A DNA stretch of 64,000 nucleotides from Mangrovivirga cuniculi (GTDB lineage: Bacteria; Bacteroidota; Bacteroidia; Cytophagales; Cyclobacteriaceae), in contig NZ_CP028923.1 of the NCBI RefSeq assembly GCF_005166025.1, positions 981,001 to 1,045,000 of the forward strand. The letters are read 5' to 3'. Made by a program: the position numbers and the translations under genes. Shown here piece by piece: positions 27,507-37,188 of this stretch; position 1 is the first letter of the stretch, and the number at the start of each line of letters is the position of its first letter. The notes below the pieces were generated by a model. It was not told where the DNA came from. It saw nothing but the letters and a program-made list of their open reading frames with translations, and ran no database searches.

Positions 27507-27794
27507 ATGATGAAGAATTTATTTTTTGTGGGGGTAATAATCATAGGATTTGCAGCTTGTAATATCGGACCTTCAAATAATGAACGACCTGAGCCCCCAT
27601 TGGAATTAGGTCAGGTTACACTTTTTAACGGGTTAGATAACAGGCCATACACCGTAGTGGGATATAGAGATACCTATGAAGGCAAAACCACTCAATATTG
27701 GGATGAACAAGATTATGTTGTGTTCATTTACCAGGATGATAATCACGAAATTCATGATGCGGTGATTCATAGAAATGCACTTATAAAAAAATAA
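27507..27794 (+). CDS. small hypothetical lipoprotein
   Basis: A 95-residue protein with a lipoprotein signal and lipobox FAAC (about Cys18). The mature part is about 77 residues, Pro- and Asn-rich at first (GPSNNERPEPP), then a small likely beta domain with VVGYRDTYEGKTTQYW. No family is recognised. It starts 12 bases after the sortase and ends four bases before the M42 peptidase, so it is probably on their transcript. Confidence 0.7.
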   Translation: MMKNLFFVGVIIIGFAACNIGPSNNERPEPPLELGQVTLFNGLDNRPYTVVGYRDTYEGKTTQYWDEQDYVVFIYQDDNHEIHDAVIHRNALIKK

Positions 27795-27798
27795 TCAC

Positions 27799-28848
27799 AT
27801 GATAAACGTTTCATTACTTAAAGATATTTGCGAAGAAGCAGGAGCTCCGGGATTTGAAAAAAGGATAAGAGATCTTGTAATCAAAGAAGTGTCACCTCTG
27901 GTAGACGAAGTCAATGTTGATAATCTCGGAAATGTCTATGCAGTAAAAAAAGGTAAAAATAATCCTGATGGCAAAAAAGTAATGGTTGCTGCTCATATGG
28001 ATGAAATTGGCTTTATCGTTACTCATATTGATAAAGAAGGATATCTGCGATTTCATACTTTAGGAGGGTTTGATCCGAAGACACTTACTGCTCAAAGGGT
28101 AATTGTACACGGTAAAAAGGACTTTATTGGTGTAATGGGTACAAAGCCTATTCATGTGATGAGCCAGGAAGAGAGAAATAAAAATCCAAAAACCACTGAT
28201 TACTTCATCGATCTTGGATTATCAAAAGAAGAAGTTGAACAGTATATTTCAATTGGCGATCCGATTACAAGAGAGCGCTCTTTGGTTGAAATGGGTAATA
28301 GTGTCAATTGTAAGTCTATCGATAACCGGGTGAGCGTATTTATCCTTATTGAGGCACTTAGAGAATTGAAGGATAATGATATTGATGTGTATGGTGTATT
28401 TACCGTACAGGAGGAAGTTGGAATCCGAGGGGCAAATGTCGCTGCTCATAATATAAACCCCGACTTTGGTATCGGATTGGATACTACAATTGCTTATGAT
28501 TCCCCTGGTGCTGCCGAACATGAAAAGGTTACAAAGTTGGGTGGTGGTACAGCGATTAAAGTAATGGATGCTTCTACAATTTGTGATTACCGTATGGTTG
28601 AGTTCATGAAAAAAGTTGCTGACAAAAATGAGATCAAATGGCAACCTGAGATCCTGACTGCCGGAGGTACTGATACTGCCGGACTTCAGAGAATGGGGAA
28701 AAAAGGAGCCATTAGTGGAGCAATTTCAATCCCAACACGTTATTTACACCAGGTTATAGAAATGGCAAATAAAGACGATATTGGAGATAGTATAAAACTA
28801 TTAAAATTTTGTCTCGAAGAAATTAATAATCACGACTGGAGTCATTAA
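27799..28848 (+). CDS. M42 family metallopeptidase (glutamyl aminopeptidase/endoglucanase M type)
   Basis: Cytoplasmic dinuclear metal aminopeptidase of 349 residues. Metal and catalytic positions are all present: His66 and Asp68 in AAHMDE, Asp175 in SIDNRVS, catalytic Glu205 with Glu206 in VQEEVG, Asp228 in GLDTT and His317 in YLHQV. M42 enzymes form large tetrahedral assemblies and trim peptides from the N-terminus. There is no signal peptide. It sits at the end of the PorV-PorU2-lipoprotein run, before a hairpin terminator. Confidence 0.92.
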   Translation: MINVSLLKDICEEAGAPGFEKRIRDLVIKEVSPLVDEVNVDNLGNVYAVKKGKNNPDGKKVMVAAHMDEIGFIVTHIDKEGYLRFHTLGGFDPKTLTAQRVIVHGKKDFIGVMGTKPIHVMSQEERNKNPKTTDYFIDLGLSKEEVEQYISIGDPITRERSLVEMGNSVNCKSIDNRVSVFILIEALRELKDNDIDVYGVFTVQEEVGIRGANVAAHNINPDFGIGLDTTIAYDSPGAAEHEKVTKLGGGTAIKVMDASTICDYRMVEFMKKVADKNEIKWQPEILTAGGTDTAGLQRMGKKGAISGAISIPTRYLHQVIEMANKDDIGDSIKLLKFCLEEINNHDWSH

Positions 28849-28857
28849 AATTTGAAG

Positions 28858-28879
28858 CCCCTGTTTAATCAAACAGGGG
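28858..28879. terminator. hairpin terminator
   Basis: CCCCTGTTT (28858-28866) pairs with AAACAGGGG (28871-28879) around AATC, followed by a T-rich stretch ending TTTTTT. The convergent minus-strand gene stops immediately beside it. Confidence 0.8.
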
Positions 28880-29628
28880 TTAATTTTTTAATGGAGAAAA
28901 CAACTCAGGGTCATCCGGAGAGATCTCATTCAGCGTTTCAGCAGATTTAAGATCTTTTATTTCCACATCAATAAAAAGTATTTCATGTGAAGTAGAAAGT
29001 AGGGCTCCGGAATTGATCTCTGTCCAATCTTCCCACGTTGCTTTCAATCCTTTGACAGGTAAAATACTTGCCCACATTTTATAATACTCAGGCAATCCAT
29101 TCTCATCCAGAAACCATAAATAGGAGTCACCGGGAGTAGTTCCGCCGCTAGTATAGGTAATTAACAGAGTCTTTCTACCCTCGTAGTCGACTATCCTCCT
29201 TTCCGTGCCGGGATCAAAAGCTTTTGCTGGTGCATTTAACCAGAACGAATCATTATTAAAATGGTCTATGGCTTTTTTCACAAGCTTAGCATTGTCAGAA
29301 GGATCTTCAATTAATTTGCCGTCATCGTAAACAATTCCTTGCGACTTTTTAAGATCAATTAATGCTTTGTAATCATCCCATTTCACACAAGCTAAATGAG
29401 ATTTTTTATCCCAGATAAATGAGTGTCTGTCTGAGAAATTCCAGGATACATATTTAGTGTTTTCCCATGAATCATGATTAATCGCATAAAGCATCTTTTT
29501 CGCGAGGCTATCTGCCTGAGGTCCTTTTTGACCTGAAGGAAGTGCTTCGCTCGCTAAACTGGTTCCTACAAAAAAGTGATTATTAATGCCAGCAAAAATA
29601 TTATAACTACTAGAAAGACTTTCTTCAT
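28880..29628 (-). CDS. conserved hypothetical secreted/anchored protein, interrupted by a one-base frameshift
   Basis: The main frame starts inside the gene at 29494 (204 residues), but the true start is probably ATG 29628. From there MKKVFLVVIIFLLALIITF forms an N-terminal membrane or signal segment. That frame hits a stop at once. Adding one A to the run of six (29570-29575, plus strand) joins it to VGTSLASEALPSGQKG and the main body, giving about 249 residues. The body has no motif I know; conserved-looking parts are WENTKYVSWNFSDRHSFIWD, GRKTLLITYTSGG and LPEYYKMWASILPV. It may be a periplasmic or outer-envelope protein. Its stop touches the terminator of the M42 gene. Confidence 0.7.
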
Positions 29629-29702
29629 AAATGGGACAGTTTATTTTTCAGAGAAGACAATATAATATCTGAATGTGGTCAATGCAATTTTAAGGCATTG
29701 GA

Positions 29703-30071
29703 TTACTTTGATAATTCAAATCCACCCCAGGCAAGAAGCAGCCCGCCAATAAAACTTACTAAAGTATATATTGCAGCGATTGAATAATTCTGGTCTTTAA
29801 TTAAAATAAGGTTCTCAAAAGAAAAAGTTGAAAATGTTGTGAAGGCCCCACAAAAACCGGTTACAATAAATAATTTATAATTATCTGATGCCACTCCATT
29901 CTGGGAAACAATACCAAGAGTGAATCCAATTAAAAAACTACCCACAAGATTTACTAATAAAGTAGCCCACGGGATGTAGAATAAAGTATAGGTATGTAAC
30001 CACTTTCCGATTAGAAACCGGGAAATAGCCCCAAAAAAACCTCCGGCTCCAACTAATAAAATTGCTTTCAT
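29703..30071 (-). CDS. crcB: fluoride exporter CrcB/Fluc
   Basis: A 122-residue inner-membrane channel that lets fluoride out of the cell. It has four membrane helices. Family motifs are GGFFGAISRF near the start, LLVNLVGSFLIGF (the helix with the conserved Asn) and TGFCGAFTTFSTFSFE, which holds the pore-lining Phe residues. It acts as a dual-topology dimer. The start overlaps the preceding membrane-protein gene by four bases, so they are co-translated. No fluoride riboswitch is recognisable upstream. Confidence 0.93.
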   Translation of the reverse strand: MKAILLVGAGGFFGAISRFLIGKWLHTYTLFYIPWATLLVNLVGSFLIGFTLGIVSQNGVASDNYKLFIVTGFCGAFTTFSTFSFENLILIKDQNYSIAAIYTLVSFIGGLLLAWGGFELSK

Positions 30072-30505
30072 TGTTTTACTCTTTTTTTAGGAGCCTTTTT
30101 TTCGAAAAATTGTTTGAACTTCTTATAATTCCCATTTTCTGGCAGGTTTAAGGAAAATTTACCGTTTGTAAAAAGTGCTTTGATTTCTTCAAATGGTTGT
30201 TTACCCGTTTCAATGATTATTATTTCCCATTGGATCAGATCATTTAATAAATAACTTTCACGTCGAAATCTAAACGGATAATAGACCAGAAATTTATTTT
30301 TTTCTGCTTTGATAACCTTATATCCAAACATGATCTTCAAAACTAAAGCAACCGCTATAATCCCCAGGAAAGTGATGCCTATCAGCCAACCCCAATGGCC
30401 ATTTTGATTATACAGGTTTAATAAAAAATATATTCCTGCTATTAGAATTATAATAAAAATAAAAATAGAAAACAGGGTGTTTCTTCGTGGTCTGCTTATC
30501 AACAT
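30068..30505 (-). CDS. hypothetical membrane protein with two helices
   Basis: 145 residues with two membrane segments (about 12-30 and 38-61), then a basic, beta-rich cytoplasmic domain ending in KKAPKKRVKQ. The pattern (two helices, then a small soluble domain with KFLVYYPFRFRRESYLLNDLIQWE) is like PH-domain-type membrane proteins, but I cannot confirm a family. Overlaps crcB by four bases. Confidence 0.65.
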   Translation of the reverse strand: MLISRPRRNTLFSIFIFIIILIAGIYFLLNLYNQNGHWGWLIGITFLGIIAVALVLKIMFGYKVIKAEKNKFLVYYPFRFRRESYLLNDLIQWEIIIIETGKQPFEEIKALFTNGKFSLNLPENGNYKKFKQFFEKKAPKKRVKQ

Positions 30506-30621
30506 AATGATTTTAGCTAATTATATTTTATCTTGGTTCAAATATACCTTATTTTCCTTACAGGAATTGAAACCGATGTTTTAACAGTGTGATACCGTTT
30601 TAAATTTAATTAACTGCAAAT

Positions 30622-33441
30622 ATGAAAAAAAATTTTACATCAATCCTATTTATAGTTCTACTTGCCTTTTATAGTATTTCATTATTAGGGCAAGTAAAAC
30701 CATCAGGTCCTGATGTCTTTGGTGAGGCATTTAAAAAAAGGCAGGCCCTTGAAGAAAGTTCTCCGGTAAAAGAACTGCCAGTAAGAAATATTGGTCCTAT
30801 CGTTCAGGGAGGTAGAATAGTTGATATTGCTGTAAATCCTGAAAACATAAATGAATTTTATATAGCTTATGCCTCTGGTGGCGTTTTTAAAACAACCAAT
30901 AACGGCCAAAGCTTTGAATCTGTCTTCGATAATCAACGGACTATAGGAATTGGTGATATAGCTATTGCCCCATCAAATCCAAAAATAATTTATGTAGGTG
31001 GCGGGGAAAATAATTCAAGTAGAAGTAGTTATGCAGGCGATGGTGTATATCGATCTGATGACGCAGGCAAAACCTGGACATTTCTTGGGCTGGAAGGTAT
31101 CCAACACACTGGCAGAATAATAGTTCATCCGGAAAATCCTGAAAAAGTATGGTTAGCTGCCATGGGAAACCTGTATTCATCAAATGAAGAAAGAGGGGTT
31201 TATTTATCTGAAGATGGAGGAAAGAATTGGGAGAAAACATTATTTGTAAATGACAGTACAGGGATAATTGATCTTGAAATTAATCCCGCAAACCCGGATC
31301 AGTTATGGGCTTCTTCATGGGAAAGAACCAGAAAAGCATGGAATTTCAAAGGTAGTGGCCCTGGATCATCAATATACAGATCTGACGATGGGGGAAAGAC
31401 CTGGAAAGAATTGGATAACGGTTTTGCCGAAAGACAAAATAGAGGAAGAATTGGACTTGCAGTTAGTCACGAAGATCCTTCTGTGATATATGCCTTACTT
31501 GATAACCAGAAAGAGGAAAAGAAAAAGAAAGACAGGGAAAAGGATGAATTATTAGCATCAGATTTCCTGGAGATGTCGAAGGACGAGCTGTTAGCACTTG
31601 AAAATGAAAAATTAAATAACTACCTGAAAGCCAATAATTTTCCTGAAAAGTATGATGCTCAGAGAGTAAAAAAAGAAATTAGAGAAAATGATTATACCCC
31701 AAAAGCACTTTCTGATTACTTAGGTGATGCGAATAATGCATTGTTTGAAACTTCAGTTGTAGGAGCCCAGGTATATAGATCTGATAATTCCGGAGAATCC
31801 TGGGAACTGGCTAATTCATATCCAATTGAAGGCCTTTATTATACTTATGGATATTATTTTGGAGAAATAAGAGTAAACCCTAAAGATGATAGTGAATTAT
31901 TCATCATGGGAGTTCCGATGCTTAAAAGCAATGATAGTGGTGCAACCTGGCACAGGCTGGACTCAGCAGGGGATGTTCATGTAGATCATCAGGCATTATG
32001 GATTAATCCGGATAACCCTATGCACATGCTCCTTGGTAATGATGGTGGTTTATACAGAACTTATGATGGTGGAGGGCATTGGACTCACATCAATAACCTG
32101 GCTATTGGTCAGTTTTATACTGTTTCAGTCGATAATCAGGAACCCTATATGGTTTATGGCGGACTACAGGATAACGGATCATTAAGAGGCTCAAGTAAAT
32201 CTATTCCAAATAAAACTAAATCATGGGAAAGAATATTCGGAGGAGACGGAATGTATGTTTTTCCTGACCCTTATGATCACAACCTTATTTATACCGGATT
32301 TCAATTTGGGAATTATTATCGCATCCAGATGGATGAACAAAAATATACCAAAATTGGACCTAGACATGATATCGGTGAAGATCCCTTGAGATTTAACTGG
32401 AGAACTCCTTTAGAGATGAGTCCGCACAACAATAAAATCCTTTACATGGGTGCTCAAAAAGTTTTCAGATCTATGAATCAGGGAGATTCCTGGGAAGAAA
32501 TCAGTGATGATCTTACTAAAGATCTTCCTCAGGGCAATGTACCCTATTCTACGATCACGATAATTGAAGAATCACCGTTAAAATTCGGATTGATCTATGC
32601 CGGAACTGATGATGGAAATATATGGGTTACGATGAATGGAGGAGGAAACTGGGAAAAGATAAGTGAAAACCTTCCTGAAAGACTTTGGGTAAGTAGTATT
32701 CACCCATCTAATCATCAAAAAGGCGAAGTTTTTGCCACTTTGACTGGTTACAGAGAAGATAATTTTGAAACCAGGGTTTACAAAAGTGGAGATTACGGCA
32801 AAACCTGGACATCGATAAGAGACGGTCTTCAATATGAAGCCGCAAATGTAATCGTCCAGGATACTGAGGAGCCAAATCTGCTATTTATGGGGACTGATGG
32901 AGGTTCGTATGTGAGTTTTGATGCCGGGAACAATTGGGATATCATGGCTTCTATTCCAAATGTAGCATCTTACGATATGGTAATACAGCCTCGAGAGGGC
33001 GAACTTGTTATAGCTACTCACGGACGCAGTATTTATGTCGCAGATATTAAACCATTGAGAAAGGTAGTTGCAAATCCAGATAAAGAACTAATAGCTTATG
33101 AAATTGAATCACTGACTCATTCTGAGAAATGGGGTGAAAGGACTTTTCAATGGCAAGAACCAAATATTCCGGTAGTCACCTTAAGTTGGTTTTCTAAAGC
33201 TGCTGGTGAATTGCAAATTCGCATATTAAATCCTGAAGGAAAAGAAATATCTGCATGGACCGAAGATATTGGAGAAGGCTATGGAAAGATAAAATATGAC
33301 CTGAAAGGCTATTCCTTTGAAGGCAGGAAAAAGTCTGATAAAATGGATTATCTCGAACCGGGAAAATATACTGTTGAATTTGGGTTAGGACGCTTAAAAG
33401 AAACTCAATTTCTGGAAATTAAAGAGCGCAAAAAAAGATAA
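30622..33441 (+). CDS. secreted BNR/sortilin-like beta-propeller protein
   Basis: 939 residues with a signal peptide (about 1-23, ending LLGQ). The body is built from BNR/Asp-box repeats with the pattern SxDxGxTW (for example SDDAGKTW, SEDGGKNW, SDDGGKTW and SGDYGKTW), as in Vps10/sortilin-type propellers. A charged helical insert (about residues 297-374, many Glu and Lys) breaks the propeller between repeats. The C-terminus ends in LEIKERKKR with no T9SS sorting domain, so export is presumably Sec plus retention in the envelope. Such proteins are often named glycosyl hydrolase in databases, but no glycosidase active site is visible. Role unknown; possibly binding or peptide handling. Confidence 0.8.
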   Translation: MKKNFTSILFIVLLAFYSISLLGQVKPSGPDVFGEAFKKRQALEESSPVKELPVRNIGPIVQGGRIVDIAVNPENINEFYIAYASGGVFKTTNNGQSFESVFDNQRTIGIGDIAIAPSNPKIIYVGGGENNSSRSSYAGDGVYRSDDAGKTWTFLGLEGIQHTGRIIVHPENPEKVWLAAMGNLYSSNEERGVYLSEDGGKNWEKTLFVNDSTGIIDLEINPANPDQLWASSWERTRKAWNFKGSGPGSSIYRSDDGGKTWKELDNGFAERQNRGRIGLAVSHEDPSVIYALLDNQKEEKKKKDREKDELLASDFLEMSKDELLALENEKLNNYLKANNFPEKYDAQRVKKEIRENDYTPKALSDYLGDANNALFETSVVGAQVYRSDNSGESWELANSYPIEGLYYTYGYYFGEIRVNPKDDSELFIMGVPMLKSNDSGATWHRLDSAGDVHVDHQALWINPDNPMHMLLGNDGGLYRTYDGGGHWTHINNLAIGQFYTVSVDNQEPYMVYGGLQDNGSLRGSSKSIPNKTKSWERIFGGDGMYVFPDPYDHNLIYTGFQFGNYYRIQMDEQKYTKIGPRHDIGEDPLRFNWRTPLEMSPHNNKILYMGAQKVFRSMNQGDSWEEISDDLTKDLPQGNVPYSTITIIEESPLKFGLIYAGTDDGNIWVTMNGGGNWEKISENLPERLWVSSIHPSNHQKGEVFATLTGYREDNFETRVYKSGDYGKTWTSIRDGLQYEAANVIVQDTEEPNLLFMGTDGGSYVSFDAGNNWDIMASIPNVASYDMVIQPREGELVIATHGRSIYVADIKPLRKVVANPDKELIAYEIESLTHSEKWGERTFQWQEPNIPVVTLSWFSKAAGELQIRILNPEGKEISAWTEDIGEGYGKIKYDLKGYSFEGRKKSDKMDYLEPGKYTVEFGLGRLKETQFLEIKERKKR

Positions 33442-33451
33442 TAATCTAAAA

Positions 33452-33480
33452 AGTGGATGGCATAAGCTATCCACTCTTTT
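33452..33480. terminator. bidirectional hairpin terminator overlapping the acpH stop
   Basis: AGTGGATGGC (33452-33461) pairs with GCTATCCACT (33466-33475) around ATAA, with A-rich and T-rich flanks. The minus-strand stop codon of acpH (33467-33469) lies inside the stem. Confidence 0.8.
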
Positions 33481-34056
33481 TATTTAAATAAGACTCTGAA
33501 AACCTTATCAAATCAGGGAAAAACTCTCTGAATTCTGATTCATAATCATCATAATCCTTCAAAAGGTCTTCTACTGAGCTATCAATTTTATTAGCAAAAC
33601 TACTCCTGCGCGACATTCCCTGCATTACTCTTCGAATACCATCTATCTCAGCATAGGAAGTCAGCCAGTCTTGTTCTACCATAAAGGGTAGCATATGTTT
33701 TGTTTTAGGAGGTAAAAACTCTTCGTGATTTGCCAATAGCTGGTAATTTCGATGAGCAAAACTTTGAAGTTTTTCATCGTGATATTCATGCCATAATGCT
33801 GCCAGGTAGTGATCGTAAAAAATATCGACAATTACCGGAGCATAATGACTATGTCGTTCGCGCAATCGAATTTTACTTTTTAGCACAGTTTCATGCGAAT
33901 CGGTAAACTCATCAATAGCCCTGTGTAGCCTGATTCCTTGTTGAATAGTTCGGGATAATTAAATATTTCGGCACCTTTTACAAAGTCACCGATAAAATTT
34001 CCCACAGCAATTCCTTGATGGTCACCACTTAAATATAAATGTGCTAGAAAATTCAT
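33467..34056 (-). CDS. acpH: acyl carrier protein phosphodiesterase, interrupted by a one-base frameshift
   Basis: Removes 4'-phosphopantetheine from acyl carrier protein. The first frame (ATG 34056, MNFLAHLYLSGDHQGIAVGN, then FIGDFVKG) matches the AcpH N-terminus, then runs into nonsense. The second frame carries SHYAPVIVDIFYDHYLAALWH, the family's central motif with metal-binding Asp and His residues. One extra C at 33936-33937 (plus strand) joins them with the expected segment GIRLHRAIDEFTDSH, giving about 196 residues. The stop codon lies within a terminator hairpin. It is the functional opposite of the phosphopantetheinyl transferase at 4.5 kb, but not linked to it. Confidence 0.87.
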
Positions 34057-34136
34057 ATAGTTTACAAGTTGATTAAATTTAATTAAGCAAGGATGCTTTA
34101 GCAAAATTTATTTAAATTCGGGTAAATTGTTTGTTT

Positions 34137-34544
34137 ATGATACCCACGCATATCAAAATTCTTATACAACTTGCCAAAGCTGATGGTCACATCCACGATA
34201 AAGAACGTGGAATAATTGAAAGAATAGCTGTCAGACACGATGTCGATAAGGAAGAAGTGGATAAATTTTTTGAAGAAATAAATACCGATGATAGTCTTCC
34301 TGATAAACACGTACTCACCAGCGAACAGAAAATTGAATATCTGTATGATATAATTGCTCTGATGAAAGCTGATGGCAAACTTGAAAGAAGCGAAGTTAAC
34401 TATTGCCTTAGGGTGACCAAATGGCTGGGGTACGACGAATCAGTATTTTTTAATTTTATTACCACAATTTACATGCAGCCCCATCTTCTGGATGACAAAG
34501 AATCATTAAAGGAAACAATTAATGGGTATTTAAAAGAAATTTAA
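34137..34544 (+). CDS. TerB-like (tellurite-resistance-type) domain protein
   Basis: A small all-helical acidic protein of 135 residues. The segments ILIQLAKADGHIHDKERG and DIIALMKADGKLERSEVN are the two repeated metal-binding-like motifs of the TerB fold (ADGxxxxxE). TerB-like proteins are widespread and often membrane-associated partners, and their exact job is unknown. ATG 34137 is chosen over an in-frame TTG six bases upstream. Its stop is followed after one base by the ATG of the next gene, so the genes 34137-36994 look like one transcript. Confidence 0.8.
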   Translation: MIPTHIKILIQLAKADGHIHDKERGIIERIAVRHDVDKEEVDKFFEEINTDDSLPDKHVLTSEQKIEYLYDIIALMKADGKLERSEVNYCLRVTKWLGYDESVFFNFITTIYMQPHLLDDKESLKETINGYLKEI

Positions 34545-34545
34545 A

Positions 34546-34983
34546 ATGAGATTTACTTTTTTATTTTTTGTCATACTTTTTAGTCTGAATTCAGATCTGA
34601 AGGCACAATCCGGAAATATTCAGGACAGGAAAGAAATAATGATGATTCTAGCTGATCAGACAATCGCCTGGAATGAAGGAGATATCACCAAATTTATGGA
34701 TGGATACTGGAAGTCAGATTCACTGGTATTTGTAGGTAGTAGCGGCGTGACGAGGGGCTGGCAAAAAACACTGGATAATTATAAAACTTCATATCCGGAT
34801 AAATCAACAATGGGGACTTTAAAATTCGATGTTGTTGACTTATATCCTATTGCAGAAAACACTTATTTCATGATTGGTAAATGGCACCTGACGCGAATCA
34901 AAGGCAATGTGGGTGGGCATTTTACATTAGTATGGAAAATAATTAACGGTCAATGGAAAATTGTTTCTGACCACTCTTCTTAA
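34546..34983 (+). CDS. secreted NTF2-like/DUF4440 protein
   Basis: 145 residues with a signal peptide (about 1-21, ending LKAQ) and one cone-shaped NTF2/SnoaL-like domain. The segments IMMILADQTIAWNEGDITKF, FMDGYWKSDSLVFVGSSG and TLVWKIINGQWKIVSDHSS are typical of the DUF4440 type. These proteins bind small molecules or act as simple isomerases; no catalytic role can be assigned. Lies one base after the TerB-like gene and two bases before the methyltransferase gene. Confidence 0.8.
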   Translation: MRFTFLFFVILFSLNSDLKAQSGNIQDRKEIMMILADQTIAWNEGDITKFMDGYWKSDSLVFVGSSGVTRGWQKTLDNYKTSYPDKSTMGTLKFDVVDLYPIAENTYFMIGKWHLTRIKGNVGGHFTLVWKIINGQWKIVSDHSS

Positions 34984-34985
34984 TA

Positions 34986-35699
34986 ATGACAGTGGATAAG
35001 AAATACGATATTCACGGCAAAGCCATATCAGATTATTTTAATAATACTCAAAAAGGCCCTCTGAAGATCCATAACTATTATGGTGAAGCAGAAGAAATGC
35101 CTCTAATTCATTATTTTAAAGATCCGGAAGATTTCTCTTCAATAGAACAGGAAGCTTTATTAGAGTCGACAAGAGAAAAAATTTTAGATGTAGGAGCTGC
35201 AGCAGGAACACACGCACTTTTTTTGCAGTCTAAAGGTTATGATATAACAGCGTTGGATGCTTCAAGTCACTGTTGTGAAGTCATGAGAAAAAGAGGGGTT
35301 GAAAAAGTTATTTGCGCTGATTTTTTTTATTTCCACCCAACAGAAAAATTTGATACCATTCTACTTTTGATGAATGGTATTGGTTTTATTGAAAAGCTTT
35401 CAAATCTTGAAAAATTTCTCGAACGATGCGATGAACTTCTGACTGAGGATGGAATTGTTTTATTTGACAGTTCAGATATTTCCTATTTATATGATGAAAC
35501 CGATCTCGAGCCCGGAAAGTATTTTGGTGAGATTGATTATCGATATGAATATAATGGAGAAAAAGGAGAATGGTTTAAATGGTTGTATTTAGACCTGGAA
35601 ACACTTGAAAATATTGCTTCAAAAAAAGGCTGGAAAATTGATGTAGTAGAGGAAGATGAAGAAACCGGGCAATATTTAGTTAAACTTGAAAAACAATAG
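34986..35699 (+). CDS. class I SAM-dependent methyltransferase
   Basis: Cytoplasmic methyltransferase of 237 residues. Motif I is ILDVGAAAGTHALFL (about residues 60-75), the acidic end of strand 2 is ITALDAS and motif IV lies near DTILLLMNGIGF. The substrate is unknown; the N-terminus (HGKAISDYFNN, then EAEEMPLIHYF) is shared by a Bacteroidota subgroup. It lies in the tight run of genes between the NTF2-like gene and the amidohydrolase. Confidence 0.82.
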   Translation: MTVDKKYDIHGKAISDYFNNTQKGPLKIHNYYGEAEEMPLIHYFKDPEDFSSIEQEALLESTREKILDVGAAAGTHALFLQSKGYDITALDASSHCCEVMRKRGVEKVICADFFYFHPTEKFDTILLLMNGIGFIEKLSNLEKFLERCDELLTEDGIVLFDSSDISYLYDETDLEPGKYFGEIDYRYEYNGEKGEWFKWLYLDLETLENIASKKGWKIDVVEEDEETGQYLVKLEKQ

Positions 35700-35707
35700 T
35701 CAAAACC

Positions 35708-36994
35708 ATGAAGAATATTTTTATAATCATTTTATTTTCCCTGGCATGTATAGTCAATGCCCAGGATGAAAAGGTAACTTATATTCATTGCGGTACTATT
35801 CTGGATGTGGAGGAATTAAAAGAGCTGGAGGAATATACCATTATCGTTGAGGGAAATAAGATAAAATCTGTCGAGAAAGGGTTTGAAAAAGTGCCAGCAG
35901 GAGCAGAATATATTGATTTAAGTGAATATACAGTAATGCCAGGGTTGATGGATGCCCACGTACATCTTGAAAGTGAATCTAATCCAAAAAAATATTTGGA
36001 GCGATTTACGCTGGAAGATGCAGATGTCGCCTTTCGAGCCGCTGAATATGCAGAAAGAACATTAATGGGAGGATTCACTTTTGTAAGAGACCTCGGAGGC
36101 TCAGGAGTTAATATCTCACTAAGAAATGCAATTAATTCCGGATGGGTTGATGGTCCGAGAATTCTTACCGCCGGCAAAAGTATCGCAACTACCGGAGGTC
36201 ACGCAGATCCGACGAATGGAATGAAGAGAAGATTTTCAGGAGATGCTACACCTATGAATGGAGTGGCAGACGGACCTTACCAGGCGAGAGAAGCAGTGAG
36301 GTTTAGATACAAAAATGGTGCAGATGTTATTAAAATCACAGCTACAGGGGGAGTGTTAAGCGTAGCAAAAGATGGTCAGGGACCTCAATTCAAGGCTGAC
36401 GAGCTTGAGGCTATAATCACAACAGCTAATGAATATGGCATGACTACTGCTGCTCATGCTCATGGTGCAGAAGGAATGAAAAGAGCAGTTGAAGCCGGGA
36501 TCACTTCAATTGAACACGGAACTCTTATGACCGAAGAAGTTATGGATTTGATGATAGAAAAGGGAACTTATTTAGTACCTACTATCAGTGCAGGGAAATT
36601 TGTAGCTGAAAAGGCAAAAATCGATGGATACTTTCCTGAGCTCGTTGTTCCAAAAGCCCTGGAAATCGGACCGAAGATTCAGGATACCTTTGGTAAAGCC
36701 TATAATAAAGGAGTAAAAATAGCATTTGGTACTGACGCTGGAGTTTCTCCACATGGTGAAAACGGTAAAGAATTTATTTACATGGTGGAAGGTGGAATGC
36801 CGGCTTTCGAAGCAATTAGAGCAGCAACTCTTACCACGGCTCAATTATTTGAAGTAGAAGATCAGGTAGGAATGATTAAAGAAGGGCTTCTTGCTGACAT
36901 CGTTGCAGTAAAAGGAAATCCCTTAACTGATATCGAAATAATGACAGATGTATCTTTCGTAATGAAAGACGGAAAAATTTATAAGTCTGAATAG
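35708..36994 (+). CDS. secreted amidohydrolase family protein (imidazolonepropionase-like)
   Basis: Metal-dependent hydrolase of 428 residues with a signal peptide (about 1-19). The active site is complete: His84 and His86 (DAHVHLE), Lys209 for the carbamylated bridge (VIKITATGG), His250 (AAHAHG), His270 (IEHGT) and Asp343 (FGTDAG). Relatives include secreted Xaa-Pro dipeptidases and imidazolonepropionase-like enzymes, so hydrolysis of a dipeptide or cyclic amide in the periplasm is likely. The exact substrate is not predictable. It ends before a hairpin terminator. Confidence 0.87.
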   Translation: MKNIFIIILFSLACIVNAQDEKVTYIHCGTILDVEELKELEEYTIIVEGNKIKSVEKGFEKVPAGAEYIDLSEYTVMPGLMDAHVHLESESNPKKYLERFTLEDADVAFRAAEYAERTLMGGFTFVRDLGGSGVNISLRNAINSGWVDGPRILTAGKSIATTGGHADPTNGMKRRFSGDATPMNGVADGPYQAREAVRFRYKNGADVIKITATGGVLSVAKDGQGPQFKADELEAIITTANEYGMTTAAHAHGAEGMKRAVEAGITSIEHGTLMTEEVMDLMIEKGTYLVPTISAGKFVAEKAKIDGYFPELVVPKALEIGPKIQDTFGKAYNKGVKIAFGTDAGVSPHGENGKEFIYMVEGGMPAFEAIRAATLTTAQLFEVEDQVGMIKEGLLADIVAVKGNPLTDIEIMTDVSFVMKDGKIYKSE

Positions 36995-37020
36995 ATCATA
37001 CCTGATAATAAAATATTTAA

Positions 37021-37050
37021 ACGGAATGGCTAAAGCTATTCCGTTTTTTA
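37021..37050 (+). terminator. rho-independent terminator
   Basis: ACGGAATGGC (37021-37030) pairs with GCTATTCCGT (37035-37044) around TAAA, one G-T pair, followed by six T and A. Ends the TerB-to-amidohydrolase transcript. Confidence 0.87.
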
Positions 37051-37188
37051 TTTAAAGATCCACTGAGAATTAGAGTTAAGAATATAATTATTATATCCTA
37101 CTGTATGAGTTGTAAAATATTGACTAATTTTGCAGTTCGTTAGAGTAGGCCCTTTGATGTCTGACTCTGAATTTGAAATAATTTCTAT

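Noticed and set aside
30622-33441. Naming the 939-residue protein a glycosyl hydrolase
   Set aside because: Relatives carry that name in databases, but the repeats are Asp-box propellers and no glycosidase active site is visible.
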